A stretch of 64,000 nucleotides of DNA from Bog-159 sp963738375 (GTDB taxonomy: Bacteria; Acidobacteriota; Terriglobia; Bryobacterales; Bryobacteraceae), in NCBI GenBank assembly GCA_963738375.1, contig CAVTWL010000004.1, forward strand, positions 1,116,001 to 1,180,000, written 5' to 3'. Under the pieces are notes generated by a model that was not told where the DNA came from, did not search any database, and worked only from the letters and a program-made list of their open reading frames with translations. The translations under genes were made by a program, and so were the position numbers. This document shows, one piece after another, positions 8,617 to 20,642 of the stretch. Positions within the stretch are counted from its first letter, which is position 1. Each line of letters opens with the position of its first letter.

Positions 8617-8815
8617 CCTAAATCAATTTAATCGGGCCTCTTGGGTATGTCCACACTTGGGTGGAAACCGGTTTCCCGGTGGGGTCAGCGCCACGGCCTG
8701 GCCGCTCCGTTCATACGCTGACGAGTTCATGATACGCTTTTCGCGCGAAAATTGAACCGGTAGCGGGGGGGCTGAGGATTGCCTTATTTTCACTGGAAGT
8801 AGATCCGGCCCTCAG
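8617..8815. other. Intergenic region without a recognised feature
   Basis: No gene is supported. A short inverted motif around ACCGGTTTCCCGGT (8676-8689) is visible, but its role is unknown. Confidence 0.4.
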
Positions 8816-9085
8816 GATGAAGACCACCCAGGCATTGCACCAGCTGCGCGCGGCGGGGGGTGCGCAACAATATTCGGCGGGTGAACGTGCGGCCCGAGAG
8901 GCTGCGGGTGCGCGTGGGCCGGCTCGCCCGCGAGCAAGGGGTTTTGCGGCTGGCGCGAACCCGCCGGCTTGCGGTGTACGATGCGGCCTATCTGGAGTTG
9001 GCGCAGCGGGAAAGCCATAAGCGCTGGCAACGCTGGACGGAGAACTGCGGAGGGCGGCGGAAGCGGAAGGCGTGGGCCTGATTGT
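8816..9085 (+). pseudogene. Decayed duplicate of the VapC PIN-domain toxin
   Basis: The DNA is homologous to the intact vapC at 7405-7815. It matches from the segment encoding QDEDHP (TCAGGATGAAGACCACCCAG at 8813-8832, found also at about 7450-7470) through the block encoding LRVRV...EQ.VLRLAR, the VYDAAYLELAQRE motif and the C-terminal DGELRRAAEAEG block. It has lost the N-terminus with the first catalytic Asp, has internal deletions in the middle (the WWFEVRN block) and changes frame several times. It has no antitoxin partner. Because it is diverged from its paralogue, this is true decay rather than sequencing error. Confidence 0.8.
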
Positions 9086-9368
9086 CCGGAATGGTGTAAG
9101 CCACCGTTTAGGTCCTCGGGGAGATTGTGGCGCTAACGGGAATCGAACGTGTAGGCGGCCGCTGCTGGTCGCGGCCGTTGGGTGCAACTTGTTGCAAATA
9201 CGTGCAGTTCACGACCGCGCGACGGCCGAAATGCCGCTACGGAGGCGCGACGTACTACCCTGGTCCTACCCTGATGGCGAGGCGATGGGGGGCGGGCACT
9301 GGACCGACTGGGGGCGAAACCCGCACGCCGCAGGAGTATACTCATTGCCAGGACCTGGAGGAAATACC
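9086..9368. other. Intergenic region with a fragment resembling a tRNA 3' end
   Basis: No gene is supported. It holds the tRNA-like fragment at 9128-9148 and, at its end, a GGAGG-type ribosome binding site (about 9357-9361) ahead of the ATG at 9369. Confidence 0.5.
9128..9148 (-). other. Fragment resembling a tRNA 3' end (possible attachment-site remnant)
   Basis: Read on the minus strand, this stretch has the T-loop sequence GTTCGATTC followed by CCGTTAGCGCCA. That is the layout of the 3' end of a tRNA with a GGCGCTA acceptor, as in many tRNA-Glu genes. The matching 5' T-stem and the rest of the tRNA are absent. Tyrosine integrases commonly duplicate tRNA 3' ends, so this could be a leftover att site. 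The tRNA identity is inference from memory. Confidence 0.35.
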
Positions 9369-9976
9369 ATGAGACGCCCAGTAGCACGACTCGCGCTGAT
9401 AGCAATACTCGCCGTTCGCGGCGCGGCGTACTCGACGTAGCGTTAACGTTCTTATCACCATCGCGGGTGTGGGGCTTTCTAGTGATGTTTGGCACCGGCA
9501 CCGGCACGTTCGGTCATCCCTTGTTTTTTGAGACGAACCCGTCAATACCTACGTGGATTACTGCTCAAGATTTGAACGGAGATGGCCACCTAGATCTCGC
9601 TGTTGATACAAATGATTTGCTCGGCACCATATCGCTTTATTTTGGCGACGGGAAAGGTCACTTTTCATCCGCCAGCCAAATAGCTCTATATGGCAGCCCT
9701 TTCGCGATTGGCGATATCAACGGCGATGGATTACCAGATATAGTCACAAGCTTCGGACAGGTTGCTTATGGGAAAGGTAACGGGAAATTCTCTACAGCCG
9801 TTTATTATCCCGTTGAGACAAGCTCTCAAGAGAGCGTCGTCCTTGCCGACCTTCGCGGAAATGGCAAGCTTGATATTGTTGCCGGCGAGAATTTGGCTGT
9901 TTCCGTTCTGCTCAACAGCGGCGGCCAGCGGTTTACGGACGGAGTCTGTGCATTCCGGGTGACGAGAAGGTTTTAA
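9369..9976 (+). pseudogene. FG-GAP/VCBS-repeat secreted protein, broken
   Basis: A start with good ribosome binding site gives a signal peptide (MRRPVARLALIAILAVRGAA) but meets a stop at 9438-9440. In another frame (~9420-9976) three FG-GAP repeats follow, marked by the Ca2+-binding loops DLNGDGHLDLAV, DINGDGLPDIV and DLRGNGKLDIV. These repeats form beta-propeller blades in secreted acidobacterial proteins, which normally have seven or more. Only about half a propeller remains, and the C-terminus ends abruptly. Base composition is clearly more AT-rich than in the flanking chromosome. Confidence 0.65.
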
Positions 9977-9979
9977 ATC

Positions 9980-10693
9980 TTATTCTTCTTGCAGCCTATA
10001 TGCCCTTGAGGGTGTTTCGTGCAGGTCACCGCCATCGGATGGACCAATACCTTCGAGCGCATCTTCGAATTCCTGGAGTAGTTCCAGGTGAACGGAGGTA
10101 CGAAGCGGTGCGCTTGAAAAATAGGTCTTTGCTTTAAATGGGGCATCAGCGCGCCGCTCGATCGTGAACGCGCCTGGTGTCAATTTAGTTTGTGAAACGT
10201 CGGGGCTCATTACAACGTTGGAATCGAAGGCGAACGGTTGTTCCAGGTCTGCCGAAACATACGTGTTGAGGCGATCAACGATCTTCTGTAACACCGGGTT
10301 CAGTGCAGTGAGCCGCATCTCACTCTGGAATACCAGTTGGCTGACGAACATACGCCGGTACGTTTTAATCCTTGCGCCAAGTAATTCGGTCGCCGCACCG
10401 AAGAGATCATTTAGGATGCCCTACAGCTGTCTCGTAGACGATCGCGTATCAACCGCAATACCGTTGGTGTAGAGGCTTACCTTGTCAACATTGATTCCGT
10501 TGCATGTACCCGCCGAGAGCTCAATGCCCTTAGCGAAATCGAGCTCCGCAAAGGTTTGCGGCCACTTTTCGAATGAGTACCGTTTTACGAGTTCCTTAAT
10601 AGCCTGCAAGTCCGTCGTCTTCCCGAACGGGTCCAATCCCTGAACTTCAAAGAAGCAGGCCAGACGCGCGAGTGTGGTTGCGATGAGCTCCAT
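9980..10693 (-). pseudogene. Unknown protein (~237 aa) interrupted by an in-frame TAG
   Basis: The frame is continuous from ATG at 10693 to 9980 except for one TAG codon at 10421-10423. Residues before it (MELIATTLARLACFFEVQGL...) and after it (GILNDLFGAATELLGARIK, then LTPGAFTIERRADAPFKAKT and LRTSVHLELLQEFEDALEG) read as one well-formed protein, and one base change (CAG to TAG) explains the break. I do not recognise the family. It lies 11 bases after the zinc-ribbon gene and is co-oriented with it. AT-rich composition suggests transfer. Confidence 0.55.
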
Positions 10694-10704
10694 TTTGTAA
10701 TGTT

Positions 10705-11207
10705 TTACGCGATTTTTTCTTGCGCAGCGAGTAGCGGTGGGGGAATCGCACGAAGTAAACTTGCCAACTGCCCGCGAGCCTCCAACCTCATTGGTGGCGA
10801 ACCGGGATTATTCCCTTGGAGAATTGCGCCGCCCATGTATTCCAGTGGGCTTGATGACGATTGGTTTGCTCCGATGGAGGGGTCAAAAATAATATACTGG
10901 CCCCCTAAAATATTCTTTGGCTCGACGCAGACGATCTTGACCTCGTGTACGGCGACTTGCGTGAATGTTGGTTGACTCGTCTGCCGGTAGAATGCCTCGA
11001 CTACCTGCTTGTACGGGTCCCAACCGGCAGGAAGCGGATCGACGGTACTCCACCAACGGGGACCGGAATCTAGCCACGCGGCCCGCAGCTGCCCTACCGT
11101 TTGACGCACGTCATCGTATCCAAATTCCGTCCCGCACGAGGGGCAAATTGGAAATCCTTCGGCGGCTCCGAAAGCTGGTCATACCCGCAAACTGGACAGG
11201 TGTGCAT
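10705..11207 (-). pseudogene. Small protein with N-terminal CPxC zinc ribbon, frameshifted
   Basis: The ATG at 11207 gives MHTCPVCGYDQLSEPPKDFQ; after an indel near 11140 another frame continues ICPSCGTEFGYDDVRQTVGQ and WLDSGPRWWSTVDPLP to a stop at 10705. The joined product of about 167 residues has two CxxC pairs forming a zinc ribbon like that of the cysteine-rich CPCC family, which is often linked to immunity proteins of polymorphic toxins. That link is family knowledge and weak here. The upstream neighbour at 11216-11515 and downstream gene at 9980-10693 are in the same direction. Confidence 0.5.
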
Positions 11208-11215
11208 ATAAACCC

Positions 11216-11515
11216 CTATTGCCGACAGTTCCACTGAAAATATTCAAGATTCGTCTGCCGCGCGTTCTGGAGCGGCACGATCACCATAAACGTTTTGACG
11301 TATCCATCTACCGTAAGGATGCCAAACTTGTCGTTCCGAGGATTGAACCGAACCAACTCGCCGCTTTTCCGCGTGCATTCCAAGGTCCCATCCTCCTTCA
11401 CAACGCCCAAAAAAGCGTCCGCCAGCGTTTCGTATTCGACCGCTGTGGCGACTGAAAACTCGCTCCCATGACGCACGAAGTGCCGGTTCCGATCGTGGCT
11501 ATTTCTAAACGGCAC
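11216..11515 (-). CDS. Fragment resembling a C-terminal toxin domain (weak)
   Basis: Ninety-nine residues with the pattern HFVRHGSEFSVATAVEYETL, ADAFLGVVKEDG, CTRKSGELVRFNP and FGILTVDGYVKTF, ending TNLEYFQWNCRQ. The His-x3-His-Gly...Glu-Tyr...Ala-Asp-Ala-Phe start and the Arg-x-Gly-Glu-x-Val-x-F/Y-x-P and Gly-x-x-x-x-x-Gly-Tyr/Ile-x-x-T-F segments resemble small nuclease-like C-terminal domains of polymorphic toxins. I cannot prove this. The start (GTG at 11515) is uncertain because the same frame remains open upstream to about 11565, so this may be the tail of a lost larger protein. Confidence 0.4.
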   Translation of the reverse strand: MPFRNSHDRNRHFVRHGSEFSVATAVEYETLADAFLGVVKEDGTLECTRKSGELVRFNPRNDKFGILTVDGYVKTFMVIVPLQNARQTNLEYFQWNCRQ

Positions 11516-11850
<335 letters not shown>

Positions 11851-11895
11851 GCAGAGAGGCTTAACTCAAAAAATAGCGCGTGGCGCGCTCGAAAG

Positions 11896-13599
11896 TCAAT
11901 CTTGCAGGACTGGGAGGACGAGGTAGGAGGGGTGGCGGGGTTCGTGGTAGACGGTCTGGGAAGCCTTGCGCAGCTCGGTGGCGTCGGCGACGGGGCCTCC
12001 GGTGTTTGGGTTGCGGTCGAAGCGGGGGAAGTTGCTGCTGGAGATTTCCATGCGGATGCGATGTCCTTTTTGGAAGACATTGGCGGTGACGCCGGCATCG
12101 ATGGTCAGCTTGTAGACCTGGCCGGGGGTGGCGAGCTCGGGTTTTTCGAGCGAGTTGCGGTAGCGCAGGCGCAGGATGCCGTCGGTGAGGTTTTGGGCGC
12201 GGCCGTCGGGGAAGACGTCGATTAGTTTGGCGGTGAAGTCGGTGTCGCGGGCGGAGGTGGCGGCGTAGAGGACCACGCTGATGGGTCCGACGACTTCGAG
12301 ATCCCTGGCGAGCGGGGCGGTGGTGTAGACGAGGACGTCGCGGCGCTGCTCGATGGCGCGCTGATCCTTGGGGCCCCAGGGAAATACTTTGGGATTGCAG
12401 CAGGCGGCGCCGCCATTGGTGGGAACGGGATCGCGGGGATCGAAGACGAAACGGTCTGGCGACGGGGCGGAAGGATCGAGCGGCGGGCGCGGGAAGAGGT
12501 GGCCGTCGCCGGCAAGCGTGTTGGCGTGACCGTTACTCGCGAGGTAGAAGCGCGCCTGATGGGCCGGGGCGGCCAGTCGCGCGTGTCGAGCCAGCGATTG
12601 GCGCCCATGACGAAGACGCGCACGGGCGGTTTCGAAAGCAGCGGGGTGTCCTTGCCCTTGAGGAACTGATCGAACCACTGCGTTTGGACGTCGCGCAGGG
12701 GGGGGTTGGAATCGGCGCCGAAGTCGACACCTTCGAGCCTGGCGCCTTTGTTATGCGGCCAGGGGCCGATCAGGATGCGATGGACGCTCGAACGCTTGCG
12801 CAGGCGGGCGTAGGCGGCGAGATCGCTTTCGACGAAGTTATCGAACCAGCCACCGACGGAGAAGACGGGGACGCGGATTTTATCGAGTTGGGCGCGCACG
12901 CTGATGGATTTCCAGAAGGCATCGTAGGAGGGGTGGGCGACGGCCTCCTGAAACATGGCCGAGGTCTGGCCCGTGGCGGCGAAGTCGGCGGTGCGCAGGG
13001 GCAGGTGGAGGACGAACTGGCTGAAATCGGGGTGGTAGCCGGGGGCGCGCAGGTTTTCGGACATCCAGAGGAGGCGCTGTCCGAGTTTCATGGCGCCGCC
13101 GGGCGAGTAGAAGCGGTCGAGGTAATCATCGGCGCCGGAGACGGAGGGGAAGATGGCTTTGAGGTACGGATTGTTCAGGACGGCGACCTTCCATTGGACG
13201 ATGCCGAGGTAGGAGCCGCCGAGCATGCCGATTTTGCCATCGGACCAGGGCTGACGGGCGATCCAGTTGAGGGTGTCGTCGCCATCGGCGGGTTCCTGTT
13301 CGAGGGGGCGGAAGACGCCTTCGGAGGCGTAGCGGCCGCGTACGTCTTGAATGACGACGGCGTAGCCGTTATCCGTGAAAGATTCGTAATTGATGAGAGG
13401 CCGGGGTTTTGCCGTAGGGGGTGCGGACGAGGATGGTGGGATAGCGTCCAGGAGGTTCGGGACGGTAGATGTTGGCGGACAGGCGGACGCCGTCGCGCAT
13501 GGGCACGGGGATATCCAGCCGGGCGATTTTATCGGGGGCGGCGGCGAGCGAGCCGGCGCACAAAAGCAGCGCTAACGATAGGCGCACAATGTGTCCCAA
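11896..13599 (-). CDS. CocE/NonD-family secreted hydrolase (S15 peptidase-like), frameshifted
   Basis: Three frames give one ~565-residue protein. The first has a signal peptide (VRLSLALLLCAGSLAAAPDK) and the opening strand VPMRDGVRLSANIYRPEPPG. The second has the nucleophile elbow GGSYLG and the alpha/beta-hydrolase body, including VPVFSVGGWFDNF and a PWPHNKG His region. The third has the C-terminal jelly roll (RDTDFTAKLIDVFPDGRAQN, FQKGHRIRMEISSSNFPRFD). Breaks lie near 13405 and 12580. Family members hydrolyse acyl esters such as cocaine or act as X-Pro dipeptidyl peptidases; the substrate here is unknown. The start may be the GTG at 13587. It overlaps the end of the glycosyltransferase gene. 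Confidence 0.82.
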
Positions 13600-14670
13600 T
13601 ACTGTTCGGAGATATGAACGGCCTGGTGACGCTCGACGATGTGCCCGGACGCGCGTAGTCCGATTTCACCCGCACATTCTTTTCTCGATGTTAGCAGAAG
13701 CATGTGGGAAAGGAGGGAATCTTCTTCGGCGAGTCCGGGTGCGATGCGGAGGCAGGCGGCGAAGGGGTAGCGGGAGTTTTCTTCGGCATCGGAGAGGAGG
13801 ACGGGTTTGGAAAGGCCCATGAGGCGGATGGCGATGCCGGAGGTTTCCCCGGCGGCGGGGTAGCGCAAGTTGATGCAGGCATCGACGGCGAGGGCGGCGC
13901 GCCAAAAATCAGGCTCGGACAGGTAAGGCAAGCGGAGGACGCCGGGGGAGTTGAGGAGAGGGGCGGCGGCGCGGGCGAGGTCGGCGGAGACAAATTGGCC
14001 GGCGACGAGGAGACGGGCTTCGGGGTGCAACTGGTGGAGGCGGCGGAAGGCGCGCAGGCAGGTAAAGAGGCGCTTGGATTCGCGGAGGTAGCCGAAGACG
14101 CCGAATAGGAAGGCATGCGTGGGTAGGGCGAGGGCACGGCGGAAGCGCTCGGTTTCCCAGAGGGGGGGGAGTGGCGGCGGCGCGTAAAGGTGGGGGATTT
14201 CGATTACGGCGGCGGAGGGGACGTGCTCGCGCACCATGCGGGCGGCGGCGGGATTGTGAACGATGACTGCGCGGGAGCGTTCAGCGATGCGCTTCAGCAA
14301 GGGGTAATGGAAGAAGCGGGGATCGAAGCCGGAGTTGGCGCGCGCGCGCCAAAGATCGGCGGCGAGGGAGCGATGCCATTCGCCGTAGTTGTGGGCGAAC
14401 TCATCGAGATAGGCTTCGCGGGTAAGCGAGCCGAGCATGAAATGGTGGAGGACGGCATCGTGGAGGACGGCGACACCGGGTTCGGAGAGGGCGCGGCGGT
14501 AGATGTCGCGGTGCAGCTGGTTGTTGCCGAGGTGGTAGAGGGAGACATCGGGGCGTGGCGCGTTGCAGTTCTACGGCGCCGTGGCGGCGGAGGGCGGCGA
14601 GAAGGGCGGCGGCGTAATCGGCAACCCCGGTGCGGGCGGGCGGAAGGGGCGCGTAGAAGCCGACGGTCAC
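13572..14670 (-). CDS. Glycosyltransferase family 4-like (GT-B), frameshifted once
   Basis: The GTG at 14670 overlaps the yggS stop (GTGA) and gives TVGFYAPLPPARTGVADYAA, the typical N-terminus of a GT-B transferase with its sugar-acceptor glycine loop. After an indel near 14550 the second frame continues through VAVLHDAVLHHFMLGSLTRE to the C-terminal nucleotide-sugar domain (FGVFGYLRESKR, PEARLLVAGQF, and AAGETSGIAIRLMGLSKPVL, equivalent to the GT4 E-x7-E region). About 366 residues, normal for the family. Donor and acceptor sugars cannot be deduced. No other polysaccharide genes adjoin it. Confidence 0.8.
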
Positions 14671-15333
14671 GGCTTCTTGCGCTTTCCGAAGAGCGCAGTG
14701 CCGACGCGGACAATGGTTGCTCCTTCCTCGATGGCGGCTTCGAAGTCGTGGGACATGCCCATGGAAAGCTGGGGCAGGGCGTGTTCGAAGGCGAGCGAGT
14801 GGAGGCGGCGGAAATAGGGGCGGGACTGTTCGGGGTCGGCGGTCCAGGGCGGCATGGTCATGAGGCCGAGGAGGCGGAGATTGGGGCATTCGCGGACGGC
14901 GGCGATGAGATCGGGAAGCTGGGCGGGATCGGCGCCGGCTTTGGCCTGTTCGGGGGAGAGCTTGACTTCGAGCAAGACGTCGAGGGGCTTGGCGGCTTCG
15001 TTGAGGCGGCGAGCGAGCTTTGGCGGAATCGACGGTTTGGATGCACTGGAACATTTCGGCGGCGCGGGCGCTCTTGTTGCTTTGGAGATGGCCGATTAAA
15101 TGAAAGCGGGCGCCGGGGAGGCCGGCGACGGCTGGGAGTTTGCCTTCGAATTCCTGGACGTAGTTTTCGCCGAACTCGCGGAGGCCGAGGGCGTAGGCGT
15201 CGAGGATGGCCTGGGCGGGGAAGACTTTGGTAACGGCGAGGAGGAGGATTTGCGCGGGATCGCGATGGGCGCGATCGGCGGCGCGGGCGATGCGGGCGCG
15301 AACGGCGGCGAGGTTTTGCGGCAGGTTTTCCAT
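14667..15333 (-). CDS. yggS: YggS/PLPHP pyridoxal-phosphate homeostasis protein, frameshifted once
   Basis: The TIM-barrel PLP-binding protein controls vitamin B6 and amino-acid/keto-acid balance without known catalysis. The first frame holds the PLP lysine in LLLAVTKVFPAQAI and the segments LGLREFGENYVQEF and FHLIGHLQSNKSARAA. The second frame, after one extra A near 15022 in an AAA run, continues with LEVKLSPEQAKAG, LLGLMTMPPW, LSMGMSHDFEAAIEEGATIV and RVGTALFG. The full length of ~222 residues fits the family. Confidence 0.88.
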
Positions 15334-15336
15334 GGT

Positions 15337-16122
15337 CTAACGCTTCCAGAAGGAGCGTTTGGGGGGAGCGACGCCGAGGAGGCGCTGGTAGGGTTCGGCT
15401 TCGGCCTGCGCAAGGGGCTTGGCGGCGCGGAGGACGTCGACCACTTCGAGCAGGCGGCAGAAGTGATCGATGCAGTGGAAACAGCCTTTGACGTGGCGCT
15501 CCATTTCTTCGCGGCCTTGCCAGGTGGCGCGGCCGTCGATGACATCGAAGAATGTTTTGGGCGGGACGCAATCGGCGGTGGATTGCGCGGCGGCGGCCAG
15601 GCCGAGGGCGGCGCCATTATCGGCCAGGATGGTGGCTCGCCAGGCGTCCACGTTGGTGCGGACGAGTTCGGCGGCGCGGGCGCGGATACTTTCGGCGGTT
15701 TCGGTGGACATGCGGAGCATACGGCCGGTAATGGGGGGGGTATAGCGCATGGTTTCGAACCAGGCTACCTGCTTCTCGGTGAGGGTGAGGGGTTCGAGGG
15801 CGGGGGCGAGGGCTTCGAGATCGATGGCGACTTCGGGCGCGGCTGCGGCATCGACCGATTCGACGGCGGCAAGCGCGTGTTGCCGCAAGGCGGCGACGAA
15901 GGCGCGTTCCGGCGCAGGTCCGGCGGATTGGAAGAGCGCGGACTCGGGGCGGCAGAGGGAGATGGCGACACGCTGGACGAGGGACTCATCGCCGGCGTGG
16001 GCGGGATAATAGTGCGCGAGAAACTGGCGGAGGGCCGGGACGTAATTGGCGATGAAGTAGAGCCAGCCTTGGGGACGGCCGGCCTGGCAGTCCCCGATCA
16101 TTTCGTAGCAGGTATAGATCAT
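15337..16122 (-). CDS. Unknown protein with HTH-like segment and C-terminal zinc-finger-like motif
   Basis: The 261-residue product is intact. The central part (LTLTEKQVAWFETMRYTPPI then RMLRMSTETAESIRARAAEL) resembles a helix-turn-helix with a long following helix. Near the C-terminus MERHVKGCFHCIDHFCRLLE has the His-x3-Cys-x2-Cys pattern of anti-sigma zinc fingers. The N-terminal half (YFIANYVPALRQFLAHYYPA and onward) is helical and vaguely recalls sigma-70 region 2 spacing. It may be a regulatory protein, but I do not recognise the family. It lies directly between yggS and the aldehyde dehydrogenase gene with a gap of only 3 and 0 bases. Confidence 0.6.
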   Translation of the reverse strand: MIYTCYEMIGDCQAGRPQGWLYFIANYVPALRQFLAHYYPAHAGDESLVQRVAISLCRPESALFQSAGPAPERAFVAALRQHALAAVESVDAAAAPEVAIDLEALAPALEPLTLTEKQVAWFETMRYTPPITGRMLRMSTETAESIRARAAELVRTNVDAWRATILADNGAALGLAAAAQSTADCVPPKTFFDVIDGRATWQGREEMERHVKGCFHCIDHFCRLLEVVDVLRAAKPLAQAEAEPYQRLLGVAPPKRSFWKR

Positions 16123-17653
16123 TTAGACGTTGAACTCGATGCCTTGCGCCAAAGGAAGTTGGGACGACCAGTTGATGGTGTTGGTTTGGCGGCGCATGTA
16201 GGCTTTCCAGGAGTCGCTGCCGGATTCGCGGCCGCCGCCGGTATCTTTCTCGCCGCCGAAGGCGCCGCCGATTTCAGCGCCGCTGGTCCCGATGTTGACG
16301 TTGGCGATGCCGCAATCGCTGCCGGCGTGGCTGAGGAAGCGTTCCGCCGCGACCAGGTTGGTGGTGAAGATGGCGGACGAGAGGCCTTGCGGCACATCGT
16401 TGTGCCAACGGACGGCTTCGTCGAACTGGTCGAATTCGACGAGGTAGAGAATGGGGGCGAAGATTTCTTCGCGCAGGATCGGCATATCGGGGCTGGCTTT
16501 GACGATGGTGGGTTCGACGAAGCAGCCTTCCAGGCGATTGCCGCCATAGAGCACTTCCCCGCCCTGCTGGCGGATGGTGGCGAGGCCTTCCATCATATCT
16601 TGTACGCCACGCTGGTTGACCAGCGGGCCCATTAGAGTTTGCGGGTCGAGCGGGTTGCCGATTTTGACTTGCTTGTAGGCGGCGACCAGGGCCGAGGTCA
16701 TGCGGGCGGCGATGCCTCTTTGCAGGAAGAGGCGGCGGGTGGTGGTGCAGCGCTGTCCGGCGGTGCCGACAGCGCCGAAGAGGACGGCGCGGAGGGCGAG
16801 ATCGAGATTGGCATCGTCCATGACGATGATGCCGTTGTTGCCGCCCAGTTCGAGGATGGTGCGGCCCAGGCGCTGGGCGACGGTTTCGAGCGACGCGGCG
16901 GCCGACTTGGGTGGAGCCGGTGAAGCTGATGAGAGGGACTGCGGCGTCGTTGAGCATGGCTTCGCCGACGGGATCGCCGCGCGCCGATGACGAGGTTGAA
17001 GACGCCTTCAGTCCGTGCCGCGCGAGGACGCGGTTGCAGATCTTCTGCACGGCGACGGCGGTGAGCGGCGTTTCGGAAGACGGCTTCCAGAGGACGCAAT
17101 CGCCGCAGACGGCGGCGATCATGGCATTCCAGGCCCACACGGCTACGGGGAAGTTGAAGGCGCTGATGACGCCGACGACGCCGAGCGGATGCCACTGCTC
17201 ATACATGCGATGGCCGGGGCGCTCGCTGTGCATGGTGAGGCCGTAGAGCTGGCGGGAGAGGCCGACGGCGAAATCGGCGATATCGATCATCTCCTGGACT
17301 TCGCCCTGGCCTTCGGCGCAGGATCTTGCCCATCTCCAGGGTGACCAGCGCGCCGAGGTCGGCTTTGTGAGCGGCGGAGTTCGTCGGCGATCTCGCGTAC
17401 GATTTCGCCGCGCTTGAGGTGCGGGGATCATGCGCCATTCGAGAAAGGCTTCGGCGGCATGGGCGGTGACGCGCTCATAGTCGTCGCGGCCGGCCATGCG
17501 GACACGGGCGATGACCGAGCCATCCGCCGGATTGATGGAGGCGAGCTCGCCACCGGAGGGATTCGCGATCCAATCGCCATCGCAGGCGCCGGAATTGACC
17601 GGTTCAATTTCCAGACGTTCCAGAACTTCGTTTGCAGTTGCAGTTGCCGTCAT
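16123..17653 (-). CDS. ALDH7-type aldehyde dehydrogenase (aminoadipate-semialdehyde/piperideine-6-carboxylate type), frameshifted
   Basis: Frames together give ~510 residues of an NAD-dependent aldehyde dehydrogenase close to ALDH7/AmaB, which oxidises aminoadipate semialdehyde in lysine breakdown. Visible are VGVISAFNFPVAVWAWNAMI, the NAD-binding VPLISFTGSTQVGRRVA, the catalytic Cys in GAVGTAGQRCTTTRRLFL, EEIFAPILYLVEFDQFDEAV and GGAFGGEKDTGGGRESGSDS. Indels fall near 17425, 17370, 17320, 17010 and 16900. Five breaks in a conserved gene with all motifs intact suggest sequence error. The ATG at 17653 overlaps the radical SAM stop (ATGA). Confidence 0.85.
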
Positions 17654-18513
17654 TGAATAACCTCGGGTTGGGCCAGCCAGCCAAAAGCTTCGGCGCCGGT
17701 GGAGAAGCGCCGGCCGGCGGCCGCGGCTTTTCGCCGCATTTTATCGGTGACCGCCGTTTGAAAGGCGGGGTCGTGCCAATCGGAAAAACCTTGTGCGCGG
17801 CTGATGCGGAGGCCGGCGTCGCGGGTGGTTGCGCCGGATTTCTTCACGGCGCGGACGTGGAACGGATCGGCGATGATGGCGCGGTCCGTGGCTTCCAGGG
17901 ACATGTCCATGAGCGCTTCGGGATCGCAAGGGAGAAGCGGCGCCAAGGTGGCGTGGACCGGGATGCCTTCGGCGCGCAGAGCGCGGACGGAGGCGAGGCG
18001 ATCGGCAATGGGGGCGCAGTGGGGCTCGTAGAGACGGCGGACGCGATCATTATCGGTGGTGATGGAGAAACTGACGCGCAGGTGGGTGCGGGCGGCGAGG
18101 CGCGTGAGCAGGGGCAGATCGCGGAGGATGAGCGGGCCGCGCGTTTGGATGGCGAAGATTTGCGGCGGCCGGGCGATCAGCTCGGCGAGCAGGCGCGGCA
18201 TCATGGATTCGGTTTCTTCGGCGGGTTGGTAGGGATCGACAAGGGGGGAACAATAGATGACCTGGCCGGGACGCAGGGCACGCCGCAGGAGGGCTGGGGC
18301 GTTGCTTTTGAAAGTGGTGAAGCGGCCCCAGTTGTTCCAGTCGGCGGGTTGCAAACCGCCGTAGATGCGCATAGTGGGGACGTAGCAATAGGTGCAGCCG
18401 TAAGTACAATTTCGGGCTGGGGAAAGAGAGTGAGTGAACCCGGCCTGGGCAATGAATCCGGTGGTCGGCGACAGAATGCCGGCGGATTCCGCGCGATAGA
18501 TGGGGAAGCTCAC
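17650..18513 (-). CDS. Radical SAM protein of the SplB-like family
   Basis: The 287-residue protein has the 4Fe-4S/SAM motif CxxxCxxC at Cys36, Cys40 and Cys43 (CTYGCTYCYV), followed by the PTMRIYGGL segment and VSFSITTDND typical of the Rv2578c/spore-photoproduct-lyase-like group. The role of this group in non-spore-formers is not settled; DNA repair has been proposed. It is transcribed divergently from uvrB with 47 bases between the starts, which invites but does not prove a repair connection. Confidence 0.82.
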   Translation of the reverse strand: MSFPIYRAESAGILSPTTGFIAQAGFTHSLSPARNCTYGCTYCYVPTMRIYGGLQPADWNNWGRFTTFKSNAPALLRRALRPGQVIYCSPLVDPYQPAEETESMMPRLLAELIARPPQIFAIQTRGPLILRDLPLLTRLAARTHLRVSFSITTDNDRVRRLYEPHCAPIADRLASVRALRAEGIPVHATLAPLLPCDPEALMDMSLEATDRAIIADPFHVRAVKKSGATTRDAGLRISRAQGFSDWHDPAFQTAVTDKMRRKAAAAGRRFSTGAEAFGWLAQPEVIQ

Positions 18514-18560
18514 GTTTCCATTGTAGGCTGTGGGCGGCGCGGAATTCCTATACTGAAGGG

Positions 18561-20564
<2,004 letters not shown>

Positions 20565-20642
20565 GGGGGCCGTTGGACTCCGGATTTGGGTTCGTTTTGC
20601 AATCGATTGATGTGGCGGGGGTTAGGGGCTCGGGATCAGGTT

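Noticed and set aside
15100..16635. A 511-residue plus-strand open frame
   Set aside because: It is antisense to the yggS, unknown 261-residue and aldehyde dehydrogenase genes, has a Gly/Glu/Asp-rich composition typical of the reverse of GC-rich codons, and shows no domain.
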